From Flavobacterium psychrophilum (GTDB taxonomy: Bacteria; Bacteroidota; Bacteroidia; Flavobacteriales; Flavobacteriaceae): a DNA stretch of 64,000 nt. The notes under the pieces were generated by a model that was not told where the DNA came from, searched no databases, and worked only from the letters and a program-made list of their open reading frames with translations. Numbering within the stretch: the stretch's first letter is position 1; the number at the start of each line of letters is the position of its first letter. The position numbers were made by a program, and so were the translations under genes. Location of the stretch: positions 9,317 to 73,316 of the forward strand of contig CAMAQD010000017.1 of the NCBI GenBank assembly GCA_945860385.1. The letters run 5' to 3'. Below, one piece after another: positions 18,906 through 28,291 of this stretch.

Positions 18906-21068
18906 TTATTTTAAGTTTTCGTTCACAATCGTCATTTCGTCGACTATATGTTTTGCACCTGCATATTTGTCGATTATCCAAAGCACAAACCGAATATCTA
19001 CGTTGATGGTTCTTTGCAGTTTTTTGTCGAAAATAACATCACCTGCAATTCCTTCGATGTTGCCATCAAAAGCAATTCCTATTAATTCCCCTTTTCCATT
19101 TAAAACTGGCGAACCTGAATTGCCTCCAGTAATATCATTGTCTGTCAAGAAATTTACGGGCATATATCCTGCTTTGTCTGCATATTGTCCAAAATCTTTT
19201 GCTTTATTCAATTCTAATAATCGGGATGGTAAATCAAATTCATCGTCCCCTGCTTTATACTTTTTGACTAATCCAGTCATTGTTGTATAATTGTTGATTG
19301 CTGCATCATTGCGCTGGTCTTTTGGCAAGGCATTTACTTTCCCGTAAGACAATCTCAAAGTGGAATTCGCATCTGGATATTGAATAGAATTTATTTTAGA
19401 CTCTTGTAAACCTTCTACTAAATTGCGGAAAGCTTTTTCAAAACTATCGTCTAATTGTTGCTGTTGTTCTGATTTAGCTCTCATTTTTGTAGCCAACTCA
19501 TTCGATAACATATACAGAAGATCTGTGCTAATGTTCTCCGGTTTTGGGTTCTTCATGAAAGCTACAACACTTTCTTTGGTTGCAAAGATACTTTTAGAAA
19601 CGGCATCATTTATCATAGCGGTAAAATCATCCTTACTTTCTTCTTTCCATTTTGATATCATTGGCGAAAGCCCGTATTCAGCACCTTTTGACGTATATAA
19701 ATTCAACTGAGCGATGTAAACATCTTTCTCTAAAGGAGCATAAAATTTTCCATAAATTGTTTCAATTAATGAATTCAATCTTGGTGACATTTCGATTCTT
19801 TTGGCTTCATTTTCTTTGAAATAAGCGACAAGTGCATTTCCTAAATTCGATGGAGCAGCACCATAGGAAGCAGTTCTCATCAACTGCGAAAGGTAATTAT
19901 CGTGACGAGATTTTAAATTTGTTTTGGCATAATAATCATTAATTACTGTAATAACATTACCATATTTGGCTCTGTTCTCTGGTTTATTTGCCCAAGTATT
20001 GAATTTAGATTCTTCCTTAGTTTTAGTTTCAACGGTTCCTGATTTGTTCAAAGCATCAATCATTCCCTGGCGGTTTTTCCAATAATTGGCAGTTGAAGCA
20101 TATTTTGAAGCATATTGTAATTTAACGGTAGCATCCTTATCCATATACACTTTCATTCTGTCCATACCCATTTTTGCGCCTTCAACCCAAGCAGGATAAG
20201 CAAACTTGATGTTTTGCTCAATCCCATTGGCTGGCATCCAACGATTGGTTCTGCCAGGATAACCTAAAATCATTGCAAAATCATCCTCTTGAACTCCTTT
20301 CAAACTTATAGGCAAATAATATTTAGGCTTCAACGGCACATTATCTGTTGAATATTCGGCTGGATTACCGTCTTTATCAGCATAAACTCTAAACATTGAA
20401 AAATCTCCCGTATGACGTGGCCACTCCCAATTATCGGTATCTTTACCAAATTTTCCGATACTTTCCGGAGGTGTTCCTACCAATCGAACGTCTTTGTAAT
20501 CTTGATAAACAAAATAATAATATTCATTTCCCTGAAAAAACGGACGAACTGAAACTGTAAATTTTCCTCCTTCATTATTTTCTTTTTCAATCAAAGCCAT
20601 CTCTTGTTGGATTGCTTTATTACGTTCCATTTCGGTCATTTTATCATTTACTTTTGATAAAATTCTTTTGGAAACGTCATCCATACGAACGAAGAAACGA
20701 ACGTATAAAGACTTTGGTTTCATTTCGGCACTTTTATCTTTGGCCCAAAATCCATCTTTCAAATAGTTTTGCTCTGCCGTCGAAAGTTCTGCGATAGCAC
20801 TATATCCGCAATGGTGATTGGTTAATACTAATCCTTCTTTTGAAACGATTTCGGCAGTACATCCGCCATTGAATTGCACAACTGCATCTTTCAAACTGCT
20901 GTGGTTGATGCTGTAAATTTCTTCGGATGTCAATTGCAATCCCATTTTTTGCATATCACGGTGATTCAAACGTTCGATAAACATTAAAAACCACATTCCT
21001 TCATCAGCTTTTACACTAATTGGTAGTAGCATAATTCCAGCGATCAAGGCAAAAATAAATTTTTTCAT
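18906..21068 (-). CDS. S46-family dipeptidyl-peptidase (DPP7/DPP11 type)
   Basis: This periplasmic serine exopeptidase removes dipeptides from peptides taken into the periplasm. There is a signal peptide (about 1-21, SVKA). The His box is LTNHHCGYS (His85/86) and the serine box GGNSGSPV (Ser651). In the characterised Porphyromonas enzymes the residue 18 positions after the catalytic serine is Gly in DPP7 (hydrophobic P1) and Arg in DPP11 (acidic P1); here FDGN has Gly669, pointing to the DPP7 type. 720 residues, full length. It stands alone, convergent with the glycosyltransferase. Confidence 0.92.
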   Translation of the reverse strand: MKKFIFALIAGIMLLPISVKADEGMWFLMFIERLNHRDMQKMGLQLTSEEIYSINHSSLKDAVVQFNGGCTAEIVSKEGLVLTNHHCGYSAIAELSTAEQNYLKDGFWAKDKSAEMKPKSLYVRFFVRMDDVSKRILSKVNDKMTEMERNKAIQQEMALIEKENNEGGKFTVSVRPFFQGNEYYYFVYQDYKDVRLVGTPPESIGKFGKDTDNWEWPRHTGDFSMFRVYADKDGNPAEYSTDNVPLKPKYYLPISLKGVQEDDFAMILGYPGRTNRWMPANGIEQNIKFAYPAWVEGAKMGMDRMKVYMDKDATVKLQYASKYASTANYWKNRQGMIDALNKSGTVETKTKEESKFNTWANKPENRAKYGNVITVINDYYAKTNLKSRHDNYLSQLMRTASYGAAPSNLGNALVAYFKENEAKRIEMSPRLNSLIETIYGKFYAPLEKDVYIAQLNLYTSKGAEYGLSPMISKWKEESKDDFTAMINDAVSKSIFATKESVVAFMKNPKPENISTDLLYMLSNELATKMRAKSEQQQQLDDSFEKAFRNLVEGLQESKINSIQYPDANSTLRLSYGKVNALPKDQRNDAAINNYTTMTGLVKKYKAGDDEFDLPSRLLELNKAKDFGQYADKAGYMPVNFLTDNDITGGNSGSPVLNGKGELIGIAFDGNIEGIAGDVIFDKKLQRTINVDIRFVLWIIDKYAGAKHIVDEMTIVNENLK

Positions 21069-21246
21069 TTTTTTTAAATATAAAGGTTAATTGAATTCCT
21101 GTCAAACGTATAAAAAAAAGATTGTTTTACACAAACACAGATTATTCACTAAAAATAGCGTCACAAAAGTAGTGTTATTTAAGGATTTGATAAAATATTA
21201 GTAACGCTTATTCTTTAAAAAATTAGCAAAAGCTATTATTTTTAAC

Positions 21247-21282
21247 AAAAAAAAGGTGCTCTATTTCTAGAACACCTTTTTA
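21247..21282 (-). terminator. obgE terminator
   Basis: An 11-bp stem with one mismatch (aaaggtgctct / agaacaccttt) with A runs on its left side, which become the T run on the minus strand; it lies just past the obgE stop codon. Confidence 0.75.
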
Positions 21283-21298
21283 TTTAAAACTTTAGTCT

Positions 21299-22300
21299 TT
21301 AATCATTCAACATTTTCCACAATTTGTCTTTTAACTCTGATAACCCTTGTTGGGCGACAGAGGAAATCAACATATAAGGAATGTCTTTGAATTCTATGTC
21401 TAATTGAATTTTCAATTCGGCTTGGAGTTCATTGTCCAACATATCGCATTTTGAGATGACCAACAAACGCTCTTTATCAAGCATTTCTGGATTGTATTTT
21501 GTCAATTCGTTGACCAAAATATCGTATTCCGCTTTGATGTTTGGCGTATCAACAGGAACCAAAAATAGTAGTGTCGAATTTCTTTCAATATGTCTTAAGA
21601 AATAATGCCCAAGACCTTTTCCTTCGGCTGCACCTTCGATAATTCCGGGAATATCGGCAATTACAAACGATTGGAAATCTCTGTAAGCTACTATTCCAAG
21701 ATTTGGTTTCAAAGTTGTAAACGGATAATCGGCAATTTTCGGCTTAGCAGAAGTTAACACAGAAAGTAAAGTCGATTTTCCAGCATTTGGAAAACCTACT
21801 AAACCCACATCGGCCAAAACTTTAAGTTCTAAAATCACGTCCATTTCCACACCGGGCAAACCTGGCTGGGCATACCTCGGAGTCTGGTTCGTTGAGCTTC
21901 TAAAGTGCCAGTTTCCCAGGCCTCCTTTTCCACCTTGACAAAGAATTCTTTTTTCTCCCTCATCAGTAATTTCGAATAAAATTTCGCCCGTTTCTTTGTC
22001 TTTTACCACAGTTCCTAATGGTACTTCGATGTATTTATCTTCTCCATCTGCCCCTGTACTACGGTCACCGCTTCCATCTCCTCCATAACCTGCTTTGATA
22101 TGACGAGCAAATTTCAAATGAAATAATGTCCAAAGTGCCTTGTTTCCAACCAAATAAACGTGTCCTCCACGACCACCATCGCCACCATCTGGACCACCAT
22201 ATTGAATAAATTTTTCTCTATGCAAATGCGTAGATCCTTTTCCTCCTTTTCCGGAAGAAACAAATATTTTTACGTAATCTACAAAATTGCCTTCTGTCAT
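21299..22300 (-). CDS. obgE: GTPase ObgE/CgtA
   Basis: An essential GTPase that binds the 50S ribosomal subunit and links ribosome assembly to growth state. The glycine-rich Obg fold spans about 1-160 ([25 protein letters not shown]). The G domain follows with G1 GFPNAGKS (169-176), switch region [12 protein letters not shown]3 DIPGIIEGA and G4 SKCD. 333 residues; the C-terminal OCT domain of some Obg proteins is absent, which is normal in this phylum. Confidence 0.96.
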   Translation of the reverse strand: MTEGNFVDYVKIFVSSGKGGKGSTHLHREKFIQYGGPDGGDGGRGGHVYLVGNKALWTLFHLKFARHIKAGYGGDGSGDRSTGADGEDKYIEVPLGTVVKDKETGEILFEITDEGEKRILCQGGKGGLGNWHFRSSTNQTPRYAQPGLPGVEMDVILELKVLADVGLVGFPNAGKSTLLSVLTSAKPKIADYPFTTLKPNLGIVAYRDFQSFVIADIPGIIEGAAEGKGLGHYFLRHIERNSTLLFLVPVDTPNIKAEYDILVNELTKYNPEMLDKERLLVISKCDMLDNELQAELKIQLDIEFKDIPYMLISSVAQQGLSELKDKLWKMLND

Positions 22301-22389
22301 TTTTTTTTGTTTAAAAGTTTAAAAGTTTAAATTTTAAAGTTTTGAAGAATGCCAACAAACCTTATACACTTAAACACTTAAACTGAATT

Positions 22390-23664
22390 TTAACCCTTTA
22401 AGGCTTTCACCATCACTTTATCAATCTTCACGCCATCCATGTCAATGACTTCCAACTCAAATTTTTGCCAAATTAATATTTCTCCTTCTTTTGGAATACG
22501 AGAAAGTTCGGTCATTATTAATCCACTCACTGTGGTTACTTCATAATCATTTATCAATTCATCTAATTCGAAATAAGTGAGGAAATCGTGCAATGAATAA
22601 TGCCCGTCTACCAGCCAACTTCCATCTTCACGTTCAATTAATTGAAATTCCTCTTTATTAAAATCAGATGCGTCGCCAACCAAAGCTTCCAGAATATCAT
22701 TCAAAGTAATAATCCCCTGAAAAACGCCATATTCATCCGAAACTAAAGCATAATGAATTCCTGAATCTTTAAATTGCTCCAAAGCTTTGTATGCGGTAGT
22801 TTGTTCCATCATAAATGGCGCTTCGGTCATAATTGTCGACAAATTGAAATCGTCAATATCAAAATGGGAGAAGATATTTTTTAAATTTACAATACCTAAA
22901 ATATCATCGTGATTTTTTCCATAAACAGGATAAATGGAATGTAAATCTTTGAGCATACATTCTTTTACTTGCTCTTTACTAGAATGCAAAGGCAACATTA
23001 CCACGGATTTTCGGTGTGTCATCAAAGAGTTTATTTTTCTATCTCCAATATGAAAAACACGCTCCAAAATATCTTGTTCTATCTCCTGAACTTCACCGCC
23101 TTCGGTTCCTTCCTTGATGATTGCTTTAATTTCTTCTTCGGTTACTTTACCGTCAGCCGTTGGTTTAATCTGTAAAACCTTCAATAAAAACTCTGTCGAA
23201 TGTGTCAGCAACCAAATAAATGGAGCTGTTATAATCGAAACTATCTTCATTGGAAAAGCCACTGCTCTGGCAATAGATTCGGGATGATTTAATCCAATTC
23301 GTTTTGGCAACAATTCTCCTAAAACCAAAGAAAAAAAAGTCAAAACCACGACAACTATTCCAACACCGATTGAGGCTGCAAATGGTTTCAAAATTTCGAA
23401 ACCAGCTATAAATTCCTGAACATCATGTGTAATTTTCTCGCCTGAATAAATACCCGTCAGAATTCCTATAAGTGTTATTCCTATTTGTACTGTTGATAAA
23501 AATTTATTAGGCGAATTGGCTAAATCTAGTGCGATTTGTGCATTTTTACTTCCCTTTTTTGCGGCGGTTTCCAAACGGTTTTTTCTAGCCGAAATCAATG
23601 CAATTTCGGACATTGAAAATACTCCGTTAAGAATAATTAAAAAAAGAATTATTAGAATTTCCAT
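22390..23664 (-). CDS. CorC/HlyC-type transporter-associated protein (DUF21-CBS-CorC)
   Basis: The N-terminal CNNM/DUF21 region (about 1-190) has three to four membrane segments and the SEIALISARKNRLE start typical of the family. Two CBS domains follow (about 205-330, LMTHRKSVVMLPL and FKDSGIHYALVSDEYGVFQGIITLNDILEALVG in part). The CorC_HlyC domain ends the protein (DGSWLVDGHYSLHDF ... TVSGLIMTELSRIPKEG). 424 residues. Members are tied to magnesium or cobalt efflux; the old haemolysin label is misleading. It lies in the obgE-to-hpt minus-strand group. Confidence 0.88.
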   Translation of the reverse strand: MEILIILFLIILNGVFSMSEIALISARKNRLETAAKKGSKNAQIALDLANSPNKFLSTVQIGITLIGILTGIYSGEKITHDVQEFIAGFEILKPFAASIGVGIVVVVLTFFSLVLGELLPKRIGLNHPESIARAVAFPMKIVSIITAPFIWLLTHSTEFLLKVLQIKPTADGKVTEEEIKAIIKEGTEGGEVQEIEQDILERVFHIGDRKINSLMTHRKSVVMLPLHSSKEQVKECMLKDLHSIYPVYGKNHDDILGIVNLKNIFSHFDIDDFNLSTIMTEAPFMMEQTTAYKALEQFKDSGIHYALVSDEYGVFQGIITLNDILEALVGDASDFNKEEFQLIEREDGSWLVDGHYSLHDFLTYFELDELINDYEVTTVSGLIMTELSRIPKEGEILIWQKFELEVIDMDGVKIDKVMVKALKG

Positions 23665-23734
23665 TTATTATGTAATGCTTGTTGTTGATAGTTTCTTGTC
23701 GATTTAAAAACGACCCACTATAAACTGTAAACTT

Positions 23735-24307
23735 TTATAAATTATCAATCACTTTGCTTAAACGCTCCGTAATTTCAGCAATTGAACCAATCCCGTTTAC
23801 AGGATAAAATTTATTTTGTTTCTTGTAAAACTCTATCAAAGGAGCTGTTTTTTCGTTGTATTCCTGATAACGATGTCTGATTTTTTGTTCATCTTGATCA
23901 TCGCTTCTTCCACTAGTCTTGCCTCTCTCTAGGATGCGACTGATAAGGATCTCATCATTTGCTTCGAGTGCAATTGTTGCAGCAACATTCCAATTTTTAT
24001 TACCTAAAAAATCATCTAACTCTATTGCTTGTGCCAACGTTCTGGGAAAACCATCAAACAAAAATCCAGCTGAATTTAGGTTTTTATTTACGATATCTTC
24101 TAACATTTTAATGGTTACGGCATCAGGAACTAAATCTCCTTTATCCATATATTGTTTGGCCAATTGCCCTAACTCAGTGTCATTTTGGATGTTATATCTA
24201 AAAATATCTCCTGTTGAAAGATGCATTAAATTATATTTTTGTTTTAAAAATTCTGCTTGTGTACCTTTTCCTGCACCTGGTTTCCCAAATAAAACTATGT
24301 TGATCAT
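23735..24307 (-). CDS. adk: Adenylate kinase
   Basis: The enzyme interconverts ATP + AMP and 2 ADP. The P-loop is GKPGAGKGT (8-16), the AMP site LSTGDIFR, the hinge GFPRTLAQA, and the lid-side Arg motif is RILERGKTSGRSDDQDE. At 190 residues it has the short lid, the usual form in this phylum. It lies 36 bases downstream of hpt on the same strand, so both likely share the promoter at 24903. Confidence 0.96.
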   Translation of the reverse strand: MINIVLFGKPGAGKGTQAEFLKQKYNLMHLSTGDIFRYNIQNDTELGQLAKQYMDKGDLVPDAVTIKMLEDIVNKNLNSAGFLFDGFPRTLAQAIELDDFLGNKNWNVAATIALEANDEILISRILERGKTSGRSDDQDEQKIRHRYQEYNEKTAPLIEFYKKQNKFYPVNGIGSIAEITERLSKVIDNL

Positions 24308-24343
24308 TTTATATTTTTGTAAGTTGTGAGTTATAGAATTTAA

Positions 24344-24877
24344 TTAATTGTCTTTCAATTGATATACTTCAGGTAAATTTCTGCCTAAACCATCGTAATC
24401 TAATCCGAATCCAACAATAAATTTATTAGGAATTCTGATTCCAACATAATCTATTTTGATGTCGTTTATTAATGCTTCGGGTTTGAAAAAAAGCGTTGCA
24501 ATCTTAAAGTGTTTTACATTTTGTTGTTTGAATAATTCTTTTAAGGCTACTAAAGTATTTCCAGTATCAACAATGTCTTCGATAACAACAACAGTTCGAC
24601 CTGTCAAATCTCTATCTAATCCTATTAATTGTTTCACTTCATTTGTTGAAGCCATTCCTTCATAAGAAGCCATTTTTATGAAACTTACTTCGCAAGGTGA
24701 TTTATAATGTTTCATAAAATCAGAAACTACCATAAAAGCACCATTCAAAACACCTATAAAAATGGGGGTTTCTTCGGCAAAATCATCCTCAACCAGAGCA
24801 GCTATTTTAGCAATAGCAAAGTCTATTTCTTGTGCAGAAATAAACGGAACAAATTGTTTATCGTGGAGTTGTATCAC
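24344..24877 (-). CDS. hpt: Hypoxanthine phosphoribosyltransferase
   Basis: Converts hypoxanthine or guanine plus PRPP to IMP or GMP in purine salvage. The PRPP-binding motif VVVIEDIVDTGNTL (96-109) and the N-terminal substrate loop region (FIGVLNGAFMV) are visible, and the C-terminal YVGIRIPNKFIVGFGLDYDG is typical. 177 residues. It is the first gene of the hpt-adk-corC-obgE block and has a good -7 box just upstream. Confidence 0.95.
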   Translation of the reverse strand: MIQLHDKQFVPFISAQEIDFAIAKIAALVEDDFAEETPIFIGVLNGAFMVVSDFMKHYKSPCEVSFIKMASYEGMASTNEVKQLIGLDRDLTGRTVVVIEDIVDTGNTLVALKELFKQQNVKHFKIATLFFKPEALINDIKIDYVGIRIPNKFIVGFGLDYDGLGRNLPEVYQLKDN

Positions 24878-24902
24878 TTTTTTTCTTTTTAAAAATAATT
24901 CG

Positions 24903-24910
24903 CAAAGATA
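24903..24910 (-). promoter_or_regulatory. Predicted -7 box of the hpt-adk block
   Basis: On the minus strand the sequence reads TATCTTTG, an exact TAnnTTTG match, about 25 bases before the hpt start. Upstream on that strand is a repeated TTGACAATT-like string (24917-24940) that provides TTG trinucleotides at roughly -30. Confidence 0.6.
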
Positions 24911-24969
24911 GGGATTTCAAAATTGACAATTGACAATTGATTTGTACTTTTAAATCAAAATTGCAGCCA

Positions 24970-25515
24970 ATGGACACCGAATTCCAAAAAAAAATAGAAT
25001 CTGTAACTGGACACAGGGTAAACAGACAAAATTTTGCCGATGAAGTATTACAAAATCATGAGCTTTTCCCCGAGTTAATGCGATTTTGTTTTCTAACTTT
25101 TAACAAAAATTCAGCAAAGGCCTTTTGGATTTTAGAATTAGTCTGCTACGATAAGCTAGAATGGCTACTAGAATATTTGGACTTTTTTTGCTCCAATATC
25201 AAAAATCTGACTAATGAAAGTGCTATTCGTCCTGCAGCAAAAATTTGTTTGCTCCTAACGGTATCCCATTTTAAGAAAAAAGAAATTCAAATTACAGAAA
25301 ACCAACTACAGCAAATTACCGAAACATGTTTTGATTGGTTAATGACTGATGTTAAAGTTGCTTCGAAATGTTATGCAATTCGGGCTTTGCATTTGTTGGG
25401 CAATCATTTCGACTGGATTCATCCTGAATTGAAAATCATTTTAGAAAAAGATTGCATGAACCATTCATCTGCCTACAAAGCTGTTGGAAGGGAGATTTTG
25501 AAGAAAATAAAATAG
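24970..25515 (+). CDS. Helical protein of unknown function
   Basis: The frame opens at 24937, but the ATG at 24970 gives MDTEFQKKIESVTGHR, a more natural start. The 181-residue product is soluble and almost wholly helical, with HEAT-like segments (AFWILELVCYDKLEWLLEYL, SKCYAIRALHLLGNHFDWI). I do not recognise an enzymatic motif. It stands between the divergent hpt promoter and the purK promoter. Its purine-gene neighbours (hpt, adk, purK, purE) are suggestive only. Confidence 0.7.
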   Translation: MDTEFQKKIESVTGHRVNRQNFADEVLQNHELFPELMRFCFLTFNKNSAKAFWILELVCYDKLEWLLEYLDFFCSNIKNLTNESAIRPAAKICLLLTVSHFKKKEIQITENQLQQITETCFDWLMTDVKVASKCYAIRALHLLGNHFDWIHPELKIILEKDCMNHSSAYKAVGREILKKIK

Positions 25516-25541
25516 CATTTTCCTATTTGAGCATTATGAAG

Positions 25542-25549
25542 TATCTTTG
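25542..25549 (+). promoter_or_regulatory. Predicted -7 box of purK
   Basis: TATCTTTG, an exact TAnnTTTG match, 74 bases upstream of the purK start. It would leave a leader of roughly 65-70 bases. No -33 element at ideal spacing. Confidence 0.5.
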
Positions 25550-25622
25550 CTTTATAAACAATAACACAATGACACGAGCGAAGCGACTGCATTTGATCGT
25601 TAATAAACAATAACTAAAACAA

Positions 25623-26780
25623 ATGAATTACTTTTCTTCCGATTTTAAATTGGGGATTTTAGGTGGCGGACAACTCGGCAAAATGCTGTTGTTTGACACT
25701 CGAAAATTCGACATTCAAACTTATGTTTTGGACCCAAGTGATGAAGCACCTTGCAAAATCGCCTGCAACAAATTTTTTCAGGGAGATTTGATGGATTATG
25801 ATGCCGTTTATAATTTTGGCAAACAAGTTGATGTTTTGACTTTTGAAATCGAACTGGTCAATCTTGAAGCTTTGGAAAAATTAGAAAACGAAGGCAAAAA
25901 AGTCTATCCTTCGCCCAAAACCTTAAAACTCATTCAAAATAAAGGGATTCAAAAAGCCTTTTACATCGAAAACAATATTCCAACAGCACCGTCTAAAACT
26001 TTCAGGAATTTAAAAAGTTTGGTTATCGAAATTGTCGAGTCTAAATTGCAAATGCCTTTTGTATGGAAATGCACCGAATTTGGTTATGACGGAAACGGCG
26101 TGAAAATCATTAGAACATTGCAAGATGTTGAGAATTTATCCAACGTGGAATGTATTGCCGAAGAAATGGTCGAATTTAAAAATGAATTGGCCGTGATTGT
26201 TTGCCGCAGTCCTTCAGGCGAAATCAGAACCTACCCCGTTGTCGAAATGGAATTCCATCTAGAAGCGAACCAGGTGGAATACGTGATTTGCCCGGCAAGA
26301 ATTGATGACAAAGTTGCCGCTAAAGCCAGAGCAATTGCCCTTAATGTTTCCGAAAAATTCAATCACGTGGGACTTTTGGCAGTCGAAATGTTCCAGACTT
26401 TTGACGACGAAATTTTGGTCAACGAAGTCGCTCCTCGCCCACACAATTCTGGTCATTACAGCATCGAAGCCAGTTACACGTCACAATTCGAAAACCATTT
26501 GCGAGCCATTCTTGATTTACCCCTTGGAAATACCGATAGTAAAGTTGCCGGGATAATGGTAAATTTGGTTGGTGAAGACGGATTTTCTGGAGACGTAATT
26601 TATGAAAATATTGAAAAAATATTAGGCTGGAACGGAGTTACACCGCATATTTACGGAAAAAAACAAACACGTCCTTTTAGAAAAATGGGCCACGTAACGA
26701 TAGTAAATGAAGATATAAGTGAAGCCAGACGAATTGCGGAAGATGTGAAGAATACAATAAGAGTGATTACCGAAAAATAA
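25623..26780 (+). CDS. purK: N5-carboxyaminoimidazole ribonucleotide synthase
   Basis: The ATP-grasp enzyme carboxylates AIR to N5-CAIR in de novo purine synthesis. The N-terminal nucleotide-binding start is LGILGGGQLGKML, followed by the ATP-grasp core (PFVWKCTEFGYDGNGV, CIAEEMVEFKNELAVIVCR) and the metal-binding ending LVNEVAPRPHNSGHYSIEA. 385 residues. purE follows after 79 bases, a natural two-gene pathway unit. Confidence 0.95.
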   Translation: MNYFSSDFKLGILGGGQLGKMLLFDTRKFDIQTYVLDPSDEAPCKIACNKFFQGDLMDYDAVYNFGKQVDVLTFEIELVNLEALEKLENEGKKVYPSPKTLKLIQNKGIQKAFYIENNIPTAPSKTFRNLKSLVIEIVESKLQMPFVWKCTEFGYDGNGVKIIRTLQDVENLSNVECIAEEMVEFKNELAVIVCRSPSGEIRTYPVVEMEFHLEANQVEYVICPARIDDKVAAKARAIALNVSEKFNHVGLLAVEMFQTFDDEILVNEVAPRPHNSGHYSIEASYTSQFENHLRAILDLPLGNTDSKVAGIMVNLVGEDGFSGDVIYENIEKILGWNGVTPHIYGKKQTRPFRKMGHVTIVNEDISEARRIAEDVKNTIRVITEK

Positions 26781-26785
26781 TTAAA

Positions 26786-26842
26786 CACAGATTTCACAAA
26801 TTTTCGCAGATTAAATTTGTGTAAAATCGTAAAATCTGTGTC
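26786..26842. repeat. Nested inverted repeat between purK and purE
   Basis: Two pairs of arms are nested: acacagattt (26786-26795) with aaatctgtgt (26833-26842), and inside it cacaaattt (26796-26804) with aaatttgtg (26814-26822). In RNA this would fold into a hairpin of nearly 20 bp with an internal asymmetry. A weaker similar string is at 51145-51207, so it may be a dispersed intergenic element. There is no T run, so it is not a simple terminator. Confidence 0.7.
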
Positions 26843-26859
26843 AAACCAACAAATGAAAT

Positions 26860-27342
26860 ATGAAAGTAGCTGTAATAATGGGAAGCATATCCGATATGCC
26901 TGTAATGCAAGAAGCCATCGACATCCTGAAAGGCTTTGACATAGAAATTGAAGTCGATATCGTTTCGGCACACAGAACGCCAGAAAAATTAGTTGATTTT
27001 AGCAAAAATGCACACATTCGTGGCATTTCGGTAGTAATTGCCGGTGCTGGTGGCGCGGCACATTTGCCAGGAATGGTCGCCTCGATGTCGCCACTTCCAG
27101 TAATTGGCGTTCCCATAAAATCAAGCAATTCCATAGATGGTTGGGATTCCGTTTTGTCGATTTTACAAATGCCGGGCGGTGTTCCCGTAGCTACAGTTGC
27201 CTTAAACGGAGCCAAAAATGCCGGAATCTTGGCAGCTCAAATCATTGGAAGCCACAATAAGAGCGTTTTGGAGAAAATCATTTTATATAAAACGGGATTG
27301 AAAGAAGCCGTAATCATTGCCTCTGAAAGTTTAAAAAAATAA
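26860..27342 (+). CDS. purE: N5-carboxyaminoimidazole ribonucleotide mutase
   Basis: Converts the PurK product N5-CAIR to CAIR. Class I PurE signatures are clear: MGSISDMPVM at the start, VSAHRTPEKL with the catalytic His, GAGGAAHLPGMVAS, and GVPIKSSN. 160 residues. It is downstream of purK and ends at a bidirectional terminator. Confidence 0.96.
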   Translation: MKVAVIMGSISDMPVMQEAIDILKGFDIEIEVDIVSAHRTPEKLVDFSKNAHIRGISVVIAGAGGAAHLPGMVASMSPLPVIGVPIKSSNSIDGWDSVLSILQMPGGVPVATVALNGAKNAGILAAQIIGSHNKSVLEKIILYKTGLKEAVIIASESLKK

Positions 27343-27369
27343 AAAAAGCTCCATTTAGGAGCTTTTTTT
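27341..27369. terminator. Bidirectional terminator after purE
   Basis: An 11-bp stem (aaaaaagctcc / ggagctttttt) with a five-base loop, flanked by A and T runs; it serves purE and the convergent gene at 27395. Its left arm overlaps the purE stop. Confidence 0.9.
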
Positions 27370-27394
27370 GGTTAAAAAAATTCGTTGTAATTCG

Positions 27395-28066
27395 TTAAAC
27401 TTCAGCGATAGTTTCCTCAACAATTCCTTCAAATTCCGATGCAATTATGTCGGCTTTACTCAACCAATATTCTGAAGTGGTCAAAATATAATCAACATTA
27501 TTTGTTGTCGTTAAATCCCAAACAATATCATCCGCTTCCGGAAAAGGAGCATTTTCATTCATTGCGAGATCAAACAACCTTTTGATAAGATTACTATCCG
27601 ACAATCCGTTGTTTAATAATTTCAAAACATTATCCTTGGTTAATTCATTTTCACTTTCACCTTCAGATGGCTTACTACTGAACTTCACAACTGTAGCTTT
27701 TGCATTAGGAAATGTCCCATTATAAGCTTTGTAAAGTAATTGGTTAATATGAAATAATGTCGAATGCAGGCCTATTTCCGGATATTCCTCACAAACCTTG
27801 TCTAACAACATATCGTTAGAAATTTGCTGAATTTGCCCTTCACTTAGATCTTCCGATAATTTATATTCCAATACGATTGCGGCAGCATCTCTGGCTTCAA
27901 AATCGGAAATTGCCATAAACAATAATTCTTCCAAGCTAGTTGCATCTGCATCTGCTGCATCGGGATAATCAAATTTTTCCAGGAGTTTGATGTAGTCTTC
28001 TTTGGTCCAATATTCTTCAATTTGGTCAACAGTATTGGCACTATTTATTGTAATTTGATAATTCAT
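27395..28066 (-). CDS. Acidic cytosolic protein of unknown function
   Basis: This 223-residue protein has no signal peptide or membrane segment and is strongly acidic (for example DYPDAADADATSLEEL, EDLSEGQIQQ, and an ending EFEGIVEETIAEV). It appears helical. I recognise no motif. It stands alone between convergent purE and divergent dcp. Confidence 0.7.
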   Translation of the reverse strand: MNYQITINSANTVDQIEEYWTKEDYIKLLEKFDYPDAADADATSLEELLFMAISDFEARDAAAIVLEYKLSEDLSEGQIQQISNDMLLDKVCEEYPEIGLHSTLFHINQLLYKAYNGTFPNAKATVVKFSSKPSEGESENELTKDNVLKLLNNGLSDSNLIKRLFDLAMNENAPFPEADDIVWDLTTTNNVDYILTTSEYWLSKADIIASEFEGIVEETIAEV

Positions 28067-28221
28067 CTTTTGTTTAAATATTAATTAATTTGTTGATTCG
28101 TTTCTTCAGAAACCAATCTTTTTTTACAAATTAGGGTTTTTAAACCGTGGAGTCAAATAAATAACATTTTTATAACATACTGAAAGCTGATTTTTGGGAG
28201 AAAATCTATCCTTTCAAACAA

Positions 28222-28250
28222 TTGCATTTTTCATTAAATCCTTACCTTTG
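28222..28250 (+). promoter_or_regulatory. Predicted dcp promoter
   Basis: TTG at 28222-28224, then 18 bases, then TACCTTTG at 28243-28250, which fits the Bacteroidota -33/-7 pattern. It leaves a leader of about 37 bases before the dcp ATG. Confidence 0.65.
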
Positions 28251-28291
28251 CTTTCTTAAAATCTGAATATTTTTTCATTAAATAAACACCA

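Noticed and set aside
23919..24329. 136-codon open frame antisense to adk
   Set aside because: It overlaps the entire conserved adk coding region on the other strand.
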